A stretch of 64,000 bases of DNA from Methanohalophilus sp. RSK. GTDB lineage: Archaea > Halobacteriota > Methanosarcinia > Methanosarcinales > Methanosarcinaceae. The notes beneath the pieces were generated by a model that searched no databases, was not told the origin of the DNA, and saw only the letters and a list, made by a program, of their open reading frames with translations. Location of the stretch: NCBI RefSeq assembly GCF_003722075.1, contig NZ_RDSK01000014.1:62001-126000 (forward strand), read 5' to 3'. Of this stretch, positions 55,833 through 64,000 are shown one piece after another; the stretch's first letter is position 1, and every line of letters starts with the position of its first letter. Made by a program: the position numbers and the translations under genes.

Positions 55833-56878
55833 ATTTTGGAATGATTATTATCTGGCTGGCATTTCTGTTTGGTTTGCTTGCTACGGTCTATTCATACCTG
55901 GGTTTTCGCAGGAAAGATGAGAATTACCGGATACTTTCATTAAGGCTTGAAATTGCCTGTGCTGTTTTGGTCACAGTTGCTTCTGTCATGCTGATGTATT
56001 ATCTTTATGATGTAGCCGCGTTCTTTGAGTATGTTTATGCTCATTCCAGTCTTGATCTTTCCACTTACTATCGTCTTTCAGCTTTCTGGGCAGGTCAGGA
56101 AGGTTCTCTTTTGTTGTGGGCCTGGGCCATTTCGGTTATGCTTCTGGTTCTCAGGTATTCTTTCCGTTTTACCGAAGGCAATGTATTCATGATCACAAGG
56201 ATAGTGTCCCTGGGTATTCTTTCGGTATTCCTCATGCTGCTTGTACTTGACAACCCGTTTGCGGTATATTATTCAAAAGCCGGCTCTGTTCTGGTAAGCA
56301 ACTGGAATCCGTTTGTCCATCCCTATCACCTAACAGATGGGCAGGGCATGAATCCGCTGCTTCGCAATCCCTGGATGGCTATCCATCCTCCCATCCTTTT
56401 TTTGGGCTATGCAGCTTTTACTATTCCTTTTGCATCTACTATTGCTGGTTTGCTCCTTAATGACAGCAGCTGGCGCAAAATAGCCAATAATTGGATGCGT
56501 GTTTCCTGGTTACTCCTGACTGCAGGGATAGGTCTGGGTGGTTTCTGGGCCTATGAGGTACTTGGCTGGGGTGCATGGTACTGGAGCTGGGATCCGGTTG
56601 AGACCTCGTCGTTGATTCCCTGGATAACCGCGACAGCTTATCTGCATACAATATACGGCAGACAGGGACAGTTCAGGTTCCTGGCGCCAGCAATGGCTAT
56701 TTTATCATTTATACTTGTAATTTTTGCAACTTTTGTTACGAGAAGTGGTATGTGGGCCTCAGTCCATTCCTGGCAAGATTTCAATGCAGAAAGCCTCTTA
56801 ATAGGTATATTCCTGGCAGGAATTACGCTTGCGGGGACATCGCTGCTTGCAAAAAGGTATTTTGAAGAGCAGGACTGA
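55829..56878 (+). CDS. ccmF: CcmF N-terminal-half protein, heme lyase with WWD motif
   Basis: A 349-residue membrane protein matching the N-terminal part of CcmF/CcsA-type heme handling proteins. About eight helices are seen. The FWAGQEGSLLLWAWAIS segment and the Trp-rich WWD motif (WGAWYWSWDPVETSSLIPW) are intact, and a His in MAIHPPILFLGY and one in TAYLHTIYG are candidates for heme ligands. It ligates heme to apocytochrome c outside the membrane together with its C-half partner. Start ATG overlaps the stop of that gene. Confidence 0.9.
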   Translation: MNFGMIIIWLAFLFGLLATVYSYLGFRRKDENYRILSLRLEIACAVLVTVASVMLMYYLYDVAAFFEYVYAHSSLDLSTYYRLSAFWAGQEGSLLLWAWAISVMLLVLRYSFRFTEGNVFMITRIVSLGILSVFLMLLVLDNPFAVYYSKAGSVLVSNWNPFVHPYHLTDGQGMNPLLRNPWMAIHPPILFLGYAAFTIPFASTIAGLLLNDSSWRKIANNWMRVSWLLLTAGIGLGGFWAYEVLGWGAWYWSWDPVETSSLIPWITATAYLHTIYGRQGQFRFLAPAMAILSFILVIFATFVTRSGMWASVHSWQDFNAESLLIGIFLAGITLAGTSLLAKRYFEEQD

Positions 56879-56900
56879 AACTGTTCTTTGCTTTTTATTT

Positions 56901-58430
56901 TTAAGGGGCAACAGCCAGGTTTTCAGTAGTGTTATAGTTCGGTTGGGTGCGAATCGGGAGTTGAATTGTGAACTCACTACCTTTTCCTTCTACGCTTTCC
57001 ACCAGGATTTGACCGTTGTGACCTTCAATGATTTTCTTGCAGATGTAGAGGCCAATGCCAGTTCCTCCATATTTTCTTCTGGTAGAGCCATCTACCTGAT
57101 AAAAGCTTTTAAAAATGTTTTCTAATTTGTCTTTGGCTATCCCAATTCCGGAATCTCTTATTTTTATCTCGACATATTTGCCTGTTCTGCTGGTGGAAAC
57201 TTTTATTTTACCATTTACAGGAGTGAATTTGATTGCATTATCGAGTATATGGAATATAGCATTTTTCAGATATCTTTCATCAACATTTATATGTGGAATA
57301 TTTTCCAGGCTTCTTTCAAGTGTCAGGTTATATTTTGTAAAATTAATTGGCAGGTCATTCAGGACCTTGTCGAGAAGGGAATTTATATCTGTATCTTCAA
57401 AATTGTATGTCACATTCTGACTACTGTCCTCACTGGCATAGAGAAGAGCATTGACATGTTGCTGTAGCCTATCACAATTCCTGATTATTGTAACCAGGGC
57501 GTCATTTTGCTTGTTATTAATTACACCTAACTCGCCTTTAACGAGCAAATCGCTGAAACCTTTGATGGATGCAAGAGGTATTTGCAACTCCCTGCTTATA
57601 TTGGCAAGAAATTCATTTCTCATGCCGTCCAGTTCCTGAAGTTCTTTATTTGCCTCTACAAGGGCCATTTCTGCCTGTTTTTTTTCGGTAATATCTTCAC
57701 CGGAACTGATGGTACCCATGATGCCTCCCTGATCGTCTTTGAGTACAACATCATGCCAGAAAACCAATCGTTCTTCACCTGTACGTGTAAGAATAGGTTT
57801 TTCCGAGAATTCGGGAGGTTCAATTTCCCCCTCCAGGACCATTTTATAGCCGGTTTTTATCATATCCCTTATTCTTTCCGGCAAAAAGACATCGAACCAT
57901 TTCTGTCCTATAATTTCTTCCTGGGAATACCCCAGAATTTCAGAAGCTTTCTTATTGGCAAGTACTACTTTCAGGTCCCTGTCAACGACGCCTATTATTG
58001 TTTGGGCAACGTCGATGTAAGTCTGTGCCTGGTCTCTTTCTTTTGCAAGTTTATCATAGAGGTTCTTTATTTGTAACAGGGGATTGATTCTTGTTAGAAT
58101 TTCCAGGTCATCGGACTGGTCGGTTATGAAATCATCTGCCCCATTTTTCAGAGCTGCCCTTATCTCTTCTTTGTCTGTTTTGGTGACCATAATTATGGGA
58201 AGATACTGATTACCTGTATTTTCCTTAAGCTCCCTGCAAATGCGGTAGTTAACCTCTTCAGGCATAGTATTGTCAATTATAACTATAGTCGGTGTACTTT
58301 TTTTGATAAAAGAAATAGTATCTTTTTTGGGTTCTGCTTGTAGCACCCTGTATGCTGACAGATACCCCAGCAATTTATCATTATTTTTGCTGCTTATAAG
58401 GGCAATTGAGGCTATTTTATCATTGAGCAT
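56901..58430 (-). CDS. REC-PAS histidine-kinase-like protein lacking the phosphoacceptor His
   Basis: A 509-residue soluble protein. Residues about 1-120 form a receiver domain with the likely Asp in VIIDNTMPEE, followed by a short coiled coil and a PAS domain (about 140-255, LKVVLANKKASEILGYSQEE). A dimerisation helix pair and HATPase_c come next (about 395-495) with LDNAIKFTPVNG, DSGIGIAKDK, and YGGTGIGLYICKK intact. The H-box reads EFLANISRELQIPLASI, with Arg where the phosphorylated His belongs; the codon is AGG. It probably cannot autophosphorylate in the normal way. The last 13 residues are an unrelated tail. Confidence 0.88.
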   Translation of the reverse strand: MLNDKIASIALISSKNNDKLLGYLSAYRVLQAEPKKDTISFIKKSTPTIVIIDNTMPEEVNYRICRELKENTGNQYLPIIMVTKTDKEEIRAALKNGADDFITDQSDDLEILTRINPLLQIKNLYDKLAKERDQAQTYIDVAQTIIGVVDRDLKVVLANKKASEILGYSQEEIIGQKWFDVFLPERIRDMIKTGYKMVLEGEIEPPEFSEKPILTRTGEERLVFWHDVVLKDDQGGIMGTISSGEDITEKKQAEMALVEANKELQELDGMRNEFLANISRELQIPLASIKGFSDLLVKGELGVINNKQNDALVTIIRNCDRLQQHVNALLYASEDSSQNVTYNFEDTDINSLLDKVLNDLPINFTKYNLTLERSLENIPHINVDERYLKNAIFHILDNAIKFTPVNGKIKVSTSRTGKYVEIKIRDSGIGIAKDKLENIFKSFYQVDGSTRRKYGGTGIGLYICKKIIEGHNGQILVESVEGKGSEFTIQLPIRTQPNYNTTENLAVAP

Positions 58431-58472
58431 GTCACCGCATCCAGATACTATTAATATATTGTATACCCATAC

Positions 58473-59615
58473 TTATATATTAATCCATTCTTTAAAAAAC
58501 CCTATGTTATCCTTGTTTAAAACATTGTCATAATTTTTATATCCCAGGATATTTGCTATCATATTGGTATGTTTTCCCTTTATTTTCTGCAATTCATCTG
58601 AGGTATAATCCGTAATTCCTTTCCCGAATACCTGCCCGTTGCACTCGAGTTTTACTATATCTCCACGATCAAAATCACCCTCTAAACCAATTACACCCGA
58701 AGGCAGGAGACTCATGCGGTTTCTTACCGCATCTCTGGCTCCTTCATCTACCACGATTGTGCCTGAGGAATGGGCAAGTAAAATCCATCGAATGCGGTTC
58801 TTATGGACTTCTCCTTCAGCTAAAAACAGGGTGCCGATTTCTTCACCCTCCATTATTTTGAGGATTGCGTTTTGGATAGAGCTGTTTGCAATTACCATGT
58901 GGCAGCCTGCCATATTGCATATCTTGGCAGCATCGATCTTTGTTCTCATGCCACCGGTTCCTTTAGTACTTGAAGGGCTCCCGCCATAACTTTCTATAGT
59001 TGGTGTAATCTCAGGAACAGTTTTCAGTAATACAGCATCCTTGTGCCTTTTAGGATTTTTATCATATAAGCCATCAATATCCGATAGGAGTATCAGCAGA
59101 TCGGCTTCCATTTTGCTGGCAACCATTGCGGAAAGCCTGTCATTATCTCCAAGGGTAGCTTCTATCTCGTGCACGCAGGTACTGTCATTTTCATTGATAA
59201 TCGGGATTACCCCATATTCCAGTAACGTGGATATGCTGTTTCTCAGGTTGAGATAGGTTAACCTGTTGGTAAAGGAGTCATAGGTCAAAAGAATCTGGGC
59301 AACATTAAGATCGTAAGTACTAAAAGCCTCCATCCATTTTTGCATCAAAATATTTTGACCAACAGCTGCTGCTGCCTGTCGGACCGGAATTTCCCGCGGC
59401 TTACAGCCAAGTTGCATCAGGTCAATTCCCACTCCTATGGAGCCAGAGCTGACAAGAATGACTTCTTTTTCCAGACTGTGGAGGTATGCGACCTGGGAGG
59501 CCACATGTTTCATGAATTCCTCATTCAATCCCCCACAATCATTACTTATTGAAGTTGTTCCTATTTTGATAATAACTTTTTTTGCGTTGTCAAGGATGAC
59601 TTTTCTCTTGCTCAA
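58473..59615 (-). CDS. proB: Glutamate 5-kinase
   Basis: Phosphorylates glutamate in proline synthesis. The product (380 residues) has the amino-acid kinase domain (IIKIGTTSISND, LVSSGSIGVGIDL, INENDSTCVHEIEATLGDND, GTGGMRTKIDAAKI) and a C-terminal PUA domain (VDEGARDAVRNRMSLLPSGV). The start is either the TTG at 59615, with GGGGATTGTGAT before it, or the GTG two codons earlier, which overlaps that ribosome site; I prefer TTG. It follows proA by about 20 bp. Confidence 0.94.
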   Translation of the reverse strand: MSKRKVILDNAKKVIIKIGTTSISNDCGGLNEEFMKHVASQVAYLHSLEKEVILVSSGSIGVGIDLMQLGCKPREIPVRQAAAAVGQNILMQKWMEAFSTYDLNVAQILLTYDSFTNRLTYLNLRNSISTLLEYGVIPIINENDSTCVHEIEATLGDNDRLSAMVASKMEADLLILLSDIDGLYDKNPKRHKDAVLLKTVPEITPTIESYGGSPSSTKGTGGMRTKIDAAKICNMAGCHMVIANSSIQNAILKIMEGEEIGTLFLAEGEVHKNRIRWILLAHSSGTIVVDEGARDAVRNRMSLLPSGVIGLEGDFDRGDIVKLECNGQVFGKGITDYTSDELQKIKGKHTNMIANILGYKNYDNVLNKDNIGFFKEWINI

Positions 59616-59638
59616 AATCACAATCCCCGGATATTATT

Positions 59639-60982
59639 TCAAATGATGTCGCTTATCTGTTTATCCAGTTTCCTGTGGGTAAATTGTTTTGCATTATCTC
59701 CTGCATAATCGGATACCCTGTCACCGTTACCCAGAAGAATATACTTGTATATCAAAAGACCTTCCATTCCTACGGGTCCACGTGCGTGTATTTTGTTTGT
59801 GCTGATGCCAACCTCTGCGCCTTTACCATACCTGAAACCGTCGGCAAATCTTGTAGAGGCATTTACCATGACGCTTGAGGAATCCACAAGTTCGGTAAAT
59901 GTGCGGCGCTTATCTTCGTTTTTGGTGACAATACAATCAGTATGATGCGAACCGTACCTGTTAATATGATCGATTGCTTCATTTATTGAATCAACCGTTT
60001 TCACAGACAGTATCAAATCATTATATTCAGTGCTCCAGTCTTCATCGGATGCTTTTTTCACACCTAGGATACCGGTATTTTCTGCAATAGTGTATGATTT
60101 TTCATCCAGGCGGACCTCTACACCTGCTTCCAGGAATCTTCCTATCATTCCGGGCAGGAAATTGCTTGCAATATCACTGTTTACAAGCAATGTTTCCATT
60201 GCGTTGCACACTGCCGGATACTGTACTTTTGAATCATAGCAGACATCAATCGCTTTTTCCATATCTGCTTCATTGTCCACGTAGACATGGCATATTCCGT
60301 CTGCATGACCCAGTACGGGTATCCTGGTATTATCCTGTATGAACTTCACAAAAGCGTTCGACCCACGGGGTATAAGCAGGTCTATATAGGAATCAAGTGC
60401 CAGGATGTCCATTACCTCTTCCCGGGTTTCCATCAGTTGAAAGGCCTTTGCAGGAATATCCCCGATTTCTTCTAGGCATTCTTTAAGTATGTTGAAAATA
60501 GTACGATTTGAATTAAAGGCCTCACTTCCGCCCTTAAAGATCGTTGCATTACCGCTTTTCAGGCAGAGGGACATGATCTGCGGAACAACATCAGGACGTG
60601 ACTCGAAAATAACCCCTATAAGGCCGATCGGACAACTTACCTGATACAATTCCAGTCCTTCATCAAGTTCCAGGCAGCTGAGAGTTTTGCCTGTTTGGTC
60701 TTCAAGTTCCATGACATCTCTTATACCTGCGATCATTCCATCGATTTTGCTATCATTTACTTTCAGCCTATCCACAAGAGCCTGTGAGATTTTCCCTTGC
60801 TCTTTTAACTGCTCAGCAGCTTCGAGGTCTTTGCGGTTTGCCTTAAGTATTGAGTCTCTATTTTGATCAAGGGCTTGTGCCATTGCTTCAAGCCCTTTAT
60901 TTTTTAGGGTTGTATTTATGCTGGCAAGTTTGATGGAGGCATCTTTTGCTGGTATGACTTTTTTCTCTGTATTATCGGTCAT
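59639..60982 (-). CDS. proA: Glutamate-5-semialdehyde dehydrogenase (gamma-glutamyl phosphate reductase)
   Basis: NADPH-dependent reduction of gamma-glutamyl phosphate, second step of proline synthesis. The 447-residue product has VIFESRPDVVPQIMSLCLKS, the GSEAFNSNRTIF region, VLGHADGICHVYVD, the catalytic Cys in VQYPAVCNAMETLLV (near 260), and the closing ARGPVGMEGLLIYKY. It is the first gene of proA-proB. Proline may also serve as a compatible solute in a halophile, an inference. Confidence 0.97.
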   Translation of the reverse strand: MTDNTEKKVIPAKDASIKLASINTTLKNKGLEAMAQALDQNRDSILKANRKDLEAAEQLKEQGKISQALVDRLKVNDSKIDGMIAGIRDVMELEDQTGKTLSCLELDEGLELYQVSCPIGLIGVIFESRPDVVPQIMSLCLKSGNATIFKGGSEAFNSNRTIFNILKECLEEIGDIPAKAFQLMETREEVMDILALDSYIDLLIPRGSNAFVKFIQDNTRIPVLGHADGICHVYVDNEADMEKAIDVCYDSKVQYPAVCNAMETLLVNSDIASNFLPGMIGRFLEAGVEVRLDEKSYTIAENTGILGVKKASDEDWSTEYNDLILSVKTVDSINEAIDHINRYGSHHTDCIVTKNEDKRRTFTELVDSSSVMVNASTRFADGFRYGKGAEVGISTNKIHARGPVGMEGLLIYKYILLGNGDRVSDYAGDNAKQFTHRKLDKQISDII

Positions 60983-61064
60983 GGGAACACCTGATTATAT
61001 GGTTGTAACTATGGCAAGAGCAAATAAGATCATCATATAAAAAAAGCTTTTAGCTATTTAATTG

Positions 61065-61107
61065 GGGTTTTAAAAATAGTAGGTGAAGTAGGCATGGCGC
61101 CTACTTC
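61065..61107 (-). terminator. mcr operon terminator
   Basis: On the minus strand GAAGTAGGC (revcomp of 61099-61107) pairs with GCCTACTTC (revcomp of 61085-61093) across a 5-nt loop. The T-rich stretch ACTATTTTTAAAA follows. It begins 10 bp after the mcrA stop codon, as expected for the end of a highly expressed operon. Confidence 0.7.
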
Positions 61108-61116
61108 GTATTGTGC

Positions 61117-62838
61117 TTATTTGGCCGGGATGATGAGGGATCTCTCACCAGCAGGCTCAAACTCACGAAGCGCACCGCGTCCGAACTCCTTCCTTGGCTG
61201 GGAGAAGTCGAATGGGAGCATTTCGTCGGCGAAACATACCTTGATCAGTGGATTGAGTGCATATGCATCTCCACGACCGGCGTGTGCTCCGGCTGCGATT
61301 GCAGCGTAGCCACCCTGGTGACCAACGTTCATTGCGTAGTTCGGATAGTTTGGACCACGGAGTTCATGGGGCAGACCTTCGTCGGACTGGTAGGAGAAGG
61401 TGTTGGTTGCACCACACTGGTCCTGCAGATCGTATCCGAAGAATCCGAGACGTCCGTGACCTTCCTTGTGCAGGTACATACAGAGATACCATGCGGAGAG
61501 ACCGGCGTTTGCGTTACCGGTTGCAAGGGATCCTGCGCTACCGGCAGCTGCGGACAGGACGGTTGCTCTCTGGGATCCACCGAAGTGGTCTTCAAGGGCA
61601 ACGGGGTATTTCTCGTAGTTCTCGAGACCGTAGAGTGTGGACTCTGTTGCGATATCCTTGATAACATCCATACTTGGGGCGACCTTGTTGTCGATACCCT
61701 TGTCAGCTGCACCGTCATACTTGTCGTTGATGTATTCAACGTCATAGTACAGGTTGTCATCCAGAATGTTGTTGGTGTATGCAGCAGTGGAGTACTGGGT
61801 GAAACCGACACCACCGGACATGTAGGATCCGAGCCAGATCTGGTCATAAAGCATACATCCTGCACCGACTACCTCCAGGGTTACGTTTGCAGGATCATCT
61901 GGATTTACACGGCTGGTCTGGACGATATCTGAGAGGTTACCAAAGGTGACACCACCAGGTTCGTTTGGTGCACGTGCACGTCTTGCCGGGAGCATGTCTC
62001 CCATGTTGACAACACCTGCGTGCTTTGCTGCATAGGAAAGGTCTGCTACAGCTGCTTCACCGGCACACATTCCGTATGCTGCGATGTAAGACATACCGAT
62101 CTGCATTGCAGTCCATCTTGTGGTCTGACCACCGTCTGTTGTCCTGGATACGATGGTTGGGATGTGAGCTGCCTGCCAGGTAGTGTTACCGATAGAGGAT
62201 TTGAGCTGTTCTGCCTGTTCTGCAGGGAACTGTTTGTCAATATCGATGAGGAATTGGTCATCGATCTCGTCTGCAAGTTCATCGTCACCTGTGAATATTT
62301 TCACGTAACAGTCATCGACGAGTGCAGGGTGGGTCTCTACCATGTGTTCCTGGACAATTGCACCGCCAGGGAGTGCGTGGTTGAGCACTTCGAGGTAGTG
62401 GTTGATAGTTTCAGGGGTAACCTCAATACCCAGTCTTTTTTCGAGGGTTTCGTGGGCCATATCCATACCGACAATACAGGTTCTGCGTATGTCGTCCCAC
62501 ATCTGCTGCATTGCAGCATTGTTGACATAGTGAAGGTCATCATTTTCGACCATCATGTCATCATTACCGGAGATGAAGGATGGTGTAAGAGCTCTCTGAC
62601 CGAGTGGAATACCACCGCAGTGCATCATTGGGTTGTAGCCTGCAAGACCTCTCTTTTCTGCAATTTCCTTACCGACTTTCTTCATTTCCAGTTTCCTGGG
62701 GTTCTGGTCGACACCGAGGCGGTAATATGGAATTCTCATATCTGTAATGTCGCCGCCTTCCATCTTGTTGGTGCCGTGCTCCTTTGTGAATTTAGTTTCT
62801 AAATCTTTCTGGAACATTCTCTTTCTGTCGTTTGCCAT
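61117..62838 (-). CDS. mcrA: Methyl-coenzyme M reductase alpha subunit
   Basis: Catalytic subunit of the F430 enzyme that releases methane from methyl-CoM and CoB. The 573-residue protein is complete. Sites known to be modified in Methanothermobacter are conserved: methyl-His in YAAKHAGV, methyl-Arg in LPARRARAP, Gln in GGSQRATV, thioglycine and methyl-Cys in [15 protein letters not shown]. The F430-binding [17 protein letters not shown] is intact. The ATG at 62838 has AGGAG eight bases upstream; the GTG at 62847 overlaps the mcrG stop and is part of that site. It is the last gene of the mcr operon. Confidence 0.99.
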   Translation of the reverse strand: MANDRKRMFQKDLETKFTKEHGTNKMEGGDITDMRIPYYRLGVDQNPRKLEMKKVGKEIAEKRGLAGYNPMMHCGGIPLGQRALTPSFISGNDDMMVENDDLHYVNNAAMQQMWDDIRRTCIVGMDMAHETLEKRLGIEVTPETINHYLEVLNHALPGGAIVQEHMVETHPALVDDCYVKIFTGDDELADEIDDQFLIDIDKQFPAEQAEQLKSSIGNTTWQAAHIPTIVSRTTDGGQTTRWTAMQIGMSYIAAYGMCAGEAAVADLSYAAKHAGVVNMGDMLPARRARAPNEPGGVTFGNLSDIVQTSRVNPDDPANVTLEVVGAGCMLYDQIWLGSYMSGGVGFTQYSTAAYTNNILDDNLYYDVEYINDKYDGAADKGIDNKVAPSMDVIKDIATESTLYGLENYEKYPVALEDHFGGSQRATVLSAAAGSAGSLATGNANAGLSAWYLCMYLHKEGHGRLGFFGYDLQDQCGATNTFSYQSDEGLPHELRGPNYPNYAMNVGHQGGYAAIAAGAHAGRGDAYALNPLIKVCFADEMLPFDFSQPRKEFGRGALREFEPAGERSLIIPAK

Positions 62839-62843
62839 TTTAC

Positions 62844-63599
62844 TCACTCCTGTACAGCTGGCTTGTATCCATACATGGTTCTCTGTTCAAAGACCCTGTG
62901 TACCCATTCGAGGACTTCCTTGTCCTCCCTGTATGGGACGTTATCTACACGATAGATTGTGGTCCTTTTTGCAGCTTCTTCGTCGGACATTGGTTTTCCG
63001 AGGTCGACCTTATTGTCGATTGGTCTTCCTACCTGGTCCTTGTCCATGATGATTGTACCGTTCTCGAGCCTACGTCTGTCGAGCATGTCAAACATTACAC
63101 CATCTTCCTGAAGACGGAGGGAGTGACCGTGCACTGTTGCACCTCTTAGTCCAGACAGAGCCGGGCAGGTCATTTCGGTTTCAAGCTGGAATTTTGCAAT
63201 TTCTTCCATGTCCCTTTCACGGGCTTCAACGACCTGGCGGCCGGAAAGTGTGCCCGGGTCTACGCCTCTGAAATTAATTGCAGTGTTGTAGGACCTGAAA
63301 TATGGGGTGGAAGGTGCATTGTACATTGAATCTACAAACTGTACGTATCTGACCCTGTCACCTGCTTTTGCACCATCTGTAGGTTCGACCAGTTCACGGA
63401 TGGAACATTCTGGTTCGCCCATTTCTGCCAGTGGTGGGTGGGTGCTTGGGTAATCTGTACCGGGAACACGGTGTCCGAGAATAATGGTTAAGTCGTCATC
63501 AGAGATTTCCCTGAGTTTTTCGACTTTACCGGACATGTGTTTCCTTCTATTTTCCGCAACACTTGTTGCTCCGGGATAAAACTGTGCTTCATATGCCAT
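62844..63599 (-). CDS. mcrG: Methyl-coenzyme M reductase gamma subunit
   Basis: Gamma subunit of MCR, 251 residues from the ATG at 63599. It opens with [20 protein letters not shown] and shows [40 protein letters not shown] and the F430-contacting [18 protein letters not shown]. The ribosome site GGAGTG lies within the end of mcrC, and the mcrC stop is 4 nt upstream. The stop overlaps the ribosome-site region of mcrA, so translation is coupled. Confidence 0.98.
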   Translation of the reverse strand: MAYEAQFYPGATSVAENRRKHMSGKVEKLREISDDDLTIILGHRVPGTDYPSTHPPLAEMGEPECSIRELVEPTDGAKAGDRVRYVQFVDSMYNAPSTPYFRSYNTAINFRGVDPGTLSGRQVVEARERDMEEIAKFQLETEMTCPALSGLRGATVHGHSLRLQEDGVMFDMLDRRRLENGTIIMDKDQVGRPIDNKVDLGKPMSDEEAAKRTTIYRVDNVPYREDKEVLEWVHRVFEQRTMYGYKPAVQE

Positions 63600-63603
63600 A
63601 TGA

Positions 63604-64000
63604 TTACACTCCTTTGTTATCAATTGATTTCATTGTGGATTTCACTGCTTTAACGAGTTCGTTTAACTTGTCTCTTGGACAAGTTTCTCCTCGTGTCACT
63701 CCAGTCACAATCTCCATCACTTTTCCCTTTGTCTGGATGTTTTTATCTTGAGGTTTTACCAATCTAGTATGGATACCGGCCTTTGCAAAATCTTCAAAGT
63801 CCACGATTGTCTGACAGACAACCACTGCCGGTACTTCTGCATGGACCAATATTTCCCTTACTTTCCTGACAACGTGATCACGAATGTTCCCTGTATGAAT
63901 GACGGCCATCTTGTGCCTGTTTATCTGTTTGATCTCCTCCGGGTTGATACCAAAGGAACCGGATCTCATTTGTTCATCTGGAACGCCTGATCCCGAATTG
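63604..64000 (-). CDS. mcrC: McrC, methyl-coenzyme M reductase operon protein, 5' end off window
   Basis: C-terminal 131 residues of McrC, a protein reported in the ATP-dependent activation complex of MCR. The frame is open to the window edge (NSGSGVPDEQMRSGSFGINP, then INRHKMAVIHTGNIRDHV), and the full protein is usually about 200 residues. Conserved VVCQTIVDFEDFAKAG and the closing VTGVTRGETCPRDKLNELV identify it. The apparent start at 63969 is an internal Met. It precedes mcrG, as in the standard mcrBDCGA order. Confidence 0.95.
   Translation of the reverse strand, partial: NSGSGVPDEQMRSGSFGINPEEIKQINRHKMAVIHTGNIRDHVVRKVREILVHAEVPAVVVCQTIVDFEDFAKAGIHTRLVKPQDKNIQTKGKVMEIVTGVTRGETCPRDKLNELVKAVKSTMKSIDNKGV

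Noticed and set aside
61111-62802. Two long plus-strand frames opposite mcrA (273 and 260 codons)
   Set aside because: They run antisense to an unmistakable mcrA, are rich in Cys and Val from reverse-read conserved codons, and have no start signals.

Overview
The window is chromosomal DNA of a methanogenic archaeon of the Methanosarcinaceae, most likely a halophilic methylotroph of the Methanohalophilus type. Pointers are the mcrCGA genes of methyl-coenzyme M reductase at the right end, the archaeal heme route (ahbC, hemD, cobA), a cytochrome c maturation pair (ccmF halves), a Methanosarcinales-only DUF1699 protein, archaeal HMG-CoA reductase, CarS and a geranylgeranyl-reductase-family enzyme for ether lipids, Hel308, and many acidic proteins. 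The genus is inferred from protein character, not from a marker search.

Layout. 1-7 kb, minus strand: siroheme/heme genes ahbC-hemD-cobA, DUF1699, hisD, hel308. 7-15.7 kb: MscS channel, trpB2, HMG-CoA reductase, DNA ligase, homoserine dehydrogenase with an ACT partner, membrane-anchored regulator. 15.9-18.2 kb: a secreted acidic protein whose frame crosses an in-frame UAG, a lipoprotein and a 42-residue membrane peptide. 18.3-28.9 kb: HtpX, DUF488, thyA-aroA-reductase operon, a Re-citrate-synthase-like enzyme convergent with isocitrate dehydrogenase, TatD-like hydrolase, AhpD-like protein, superoxide reductase, DUF21 protein. 29-31.7 kb: a second gene with an in-frame UAG, DUF378, a secreted beta-propeller protein. 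31.8-43.8 kb: uvrA, fmdE-like gene, purB, iron permease, sensor kinase, a beheaded ABC ATPase, and a 1014-residue FAD/Fe-S oxidoreductase. 43.8-50.6 kb: frameshifted ACT gene, ferritin-like protein, small genes, and a cohesin/dockerin surface-protein pair. 50.8-61 kb: tRNA-Leu, argF, purD, pyrE, carS, ccmF halves, a kinase lacking its phosphoacceptor His, proA-proB. 61-64 kb: mcrA, mcrG, mcrC (cut by the window edge).

The most interesting feature is recoding. Two reading frames (15931-17709 and 29095-29523) continue in frame through a single UAG, while none of about 61 complete or terminally visible reading frames uses UAG as its terminator. This is the pattern expected in a pyrrolysine-using methanogen. 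In the first case the stretch right after UAG holds a CxxCH heme-c motif directly behind a signal peptide, and the same window encodes cytochrome c maturation proteins. Other notable items are three GTAC cores exactly 10 bp apart at the trpB2 promoter, a DtxR-like palindrome at the iron permease promoter, the cohesin/dockerin pair with a -1 frame overlap, and the histidine kinase whose H-box His is Arg. I saw no CRISPR array, intact insertion sequence or replication origin.
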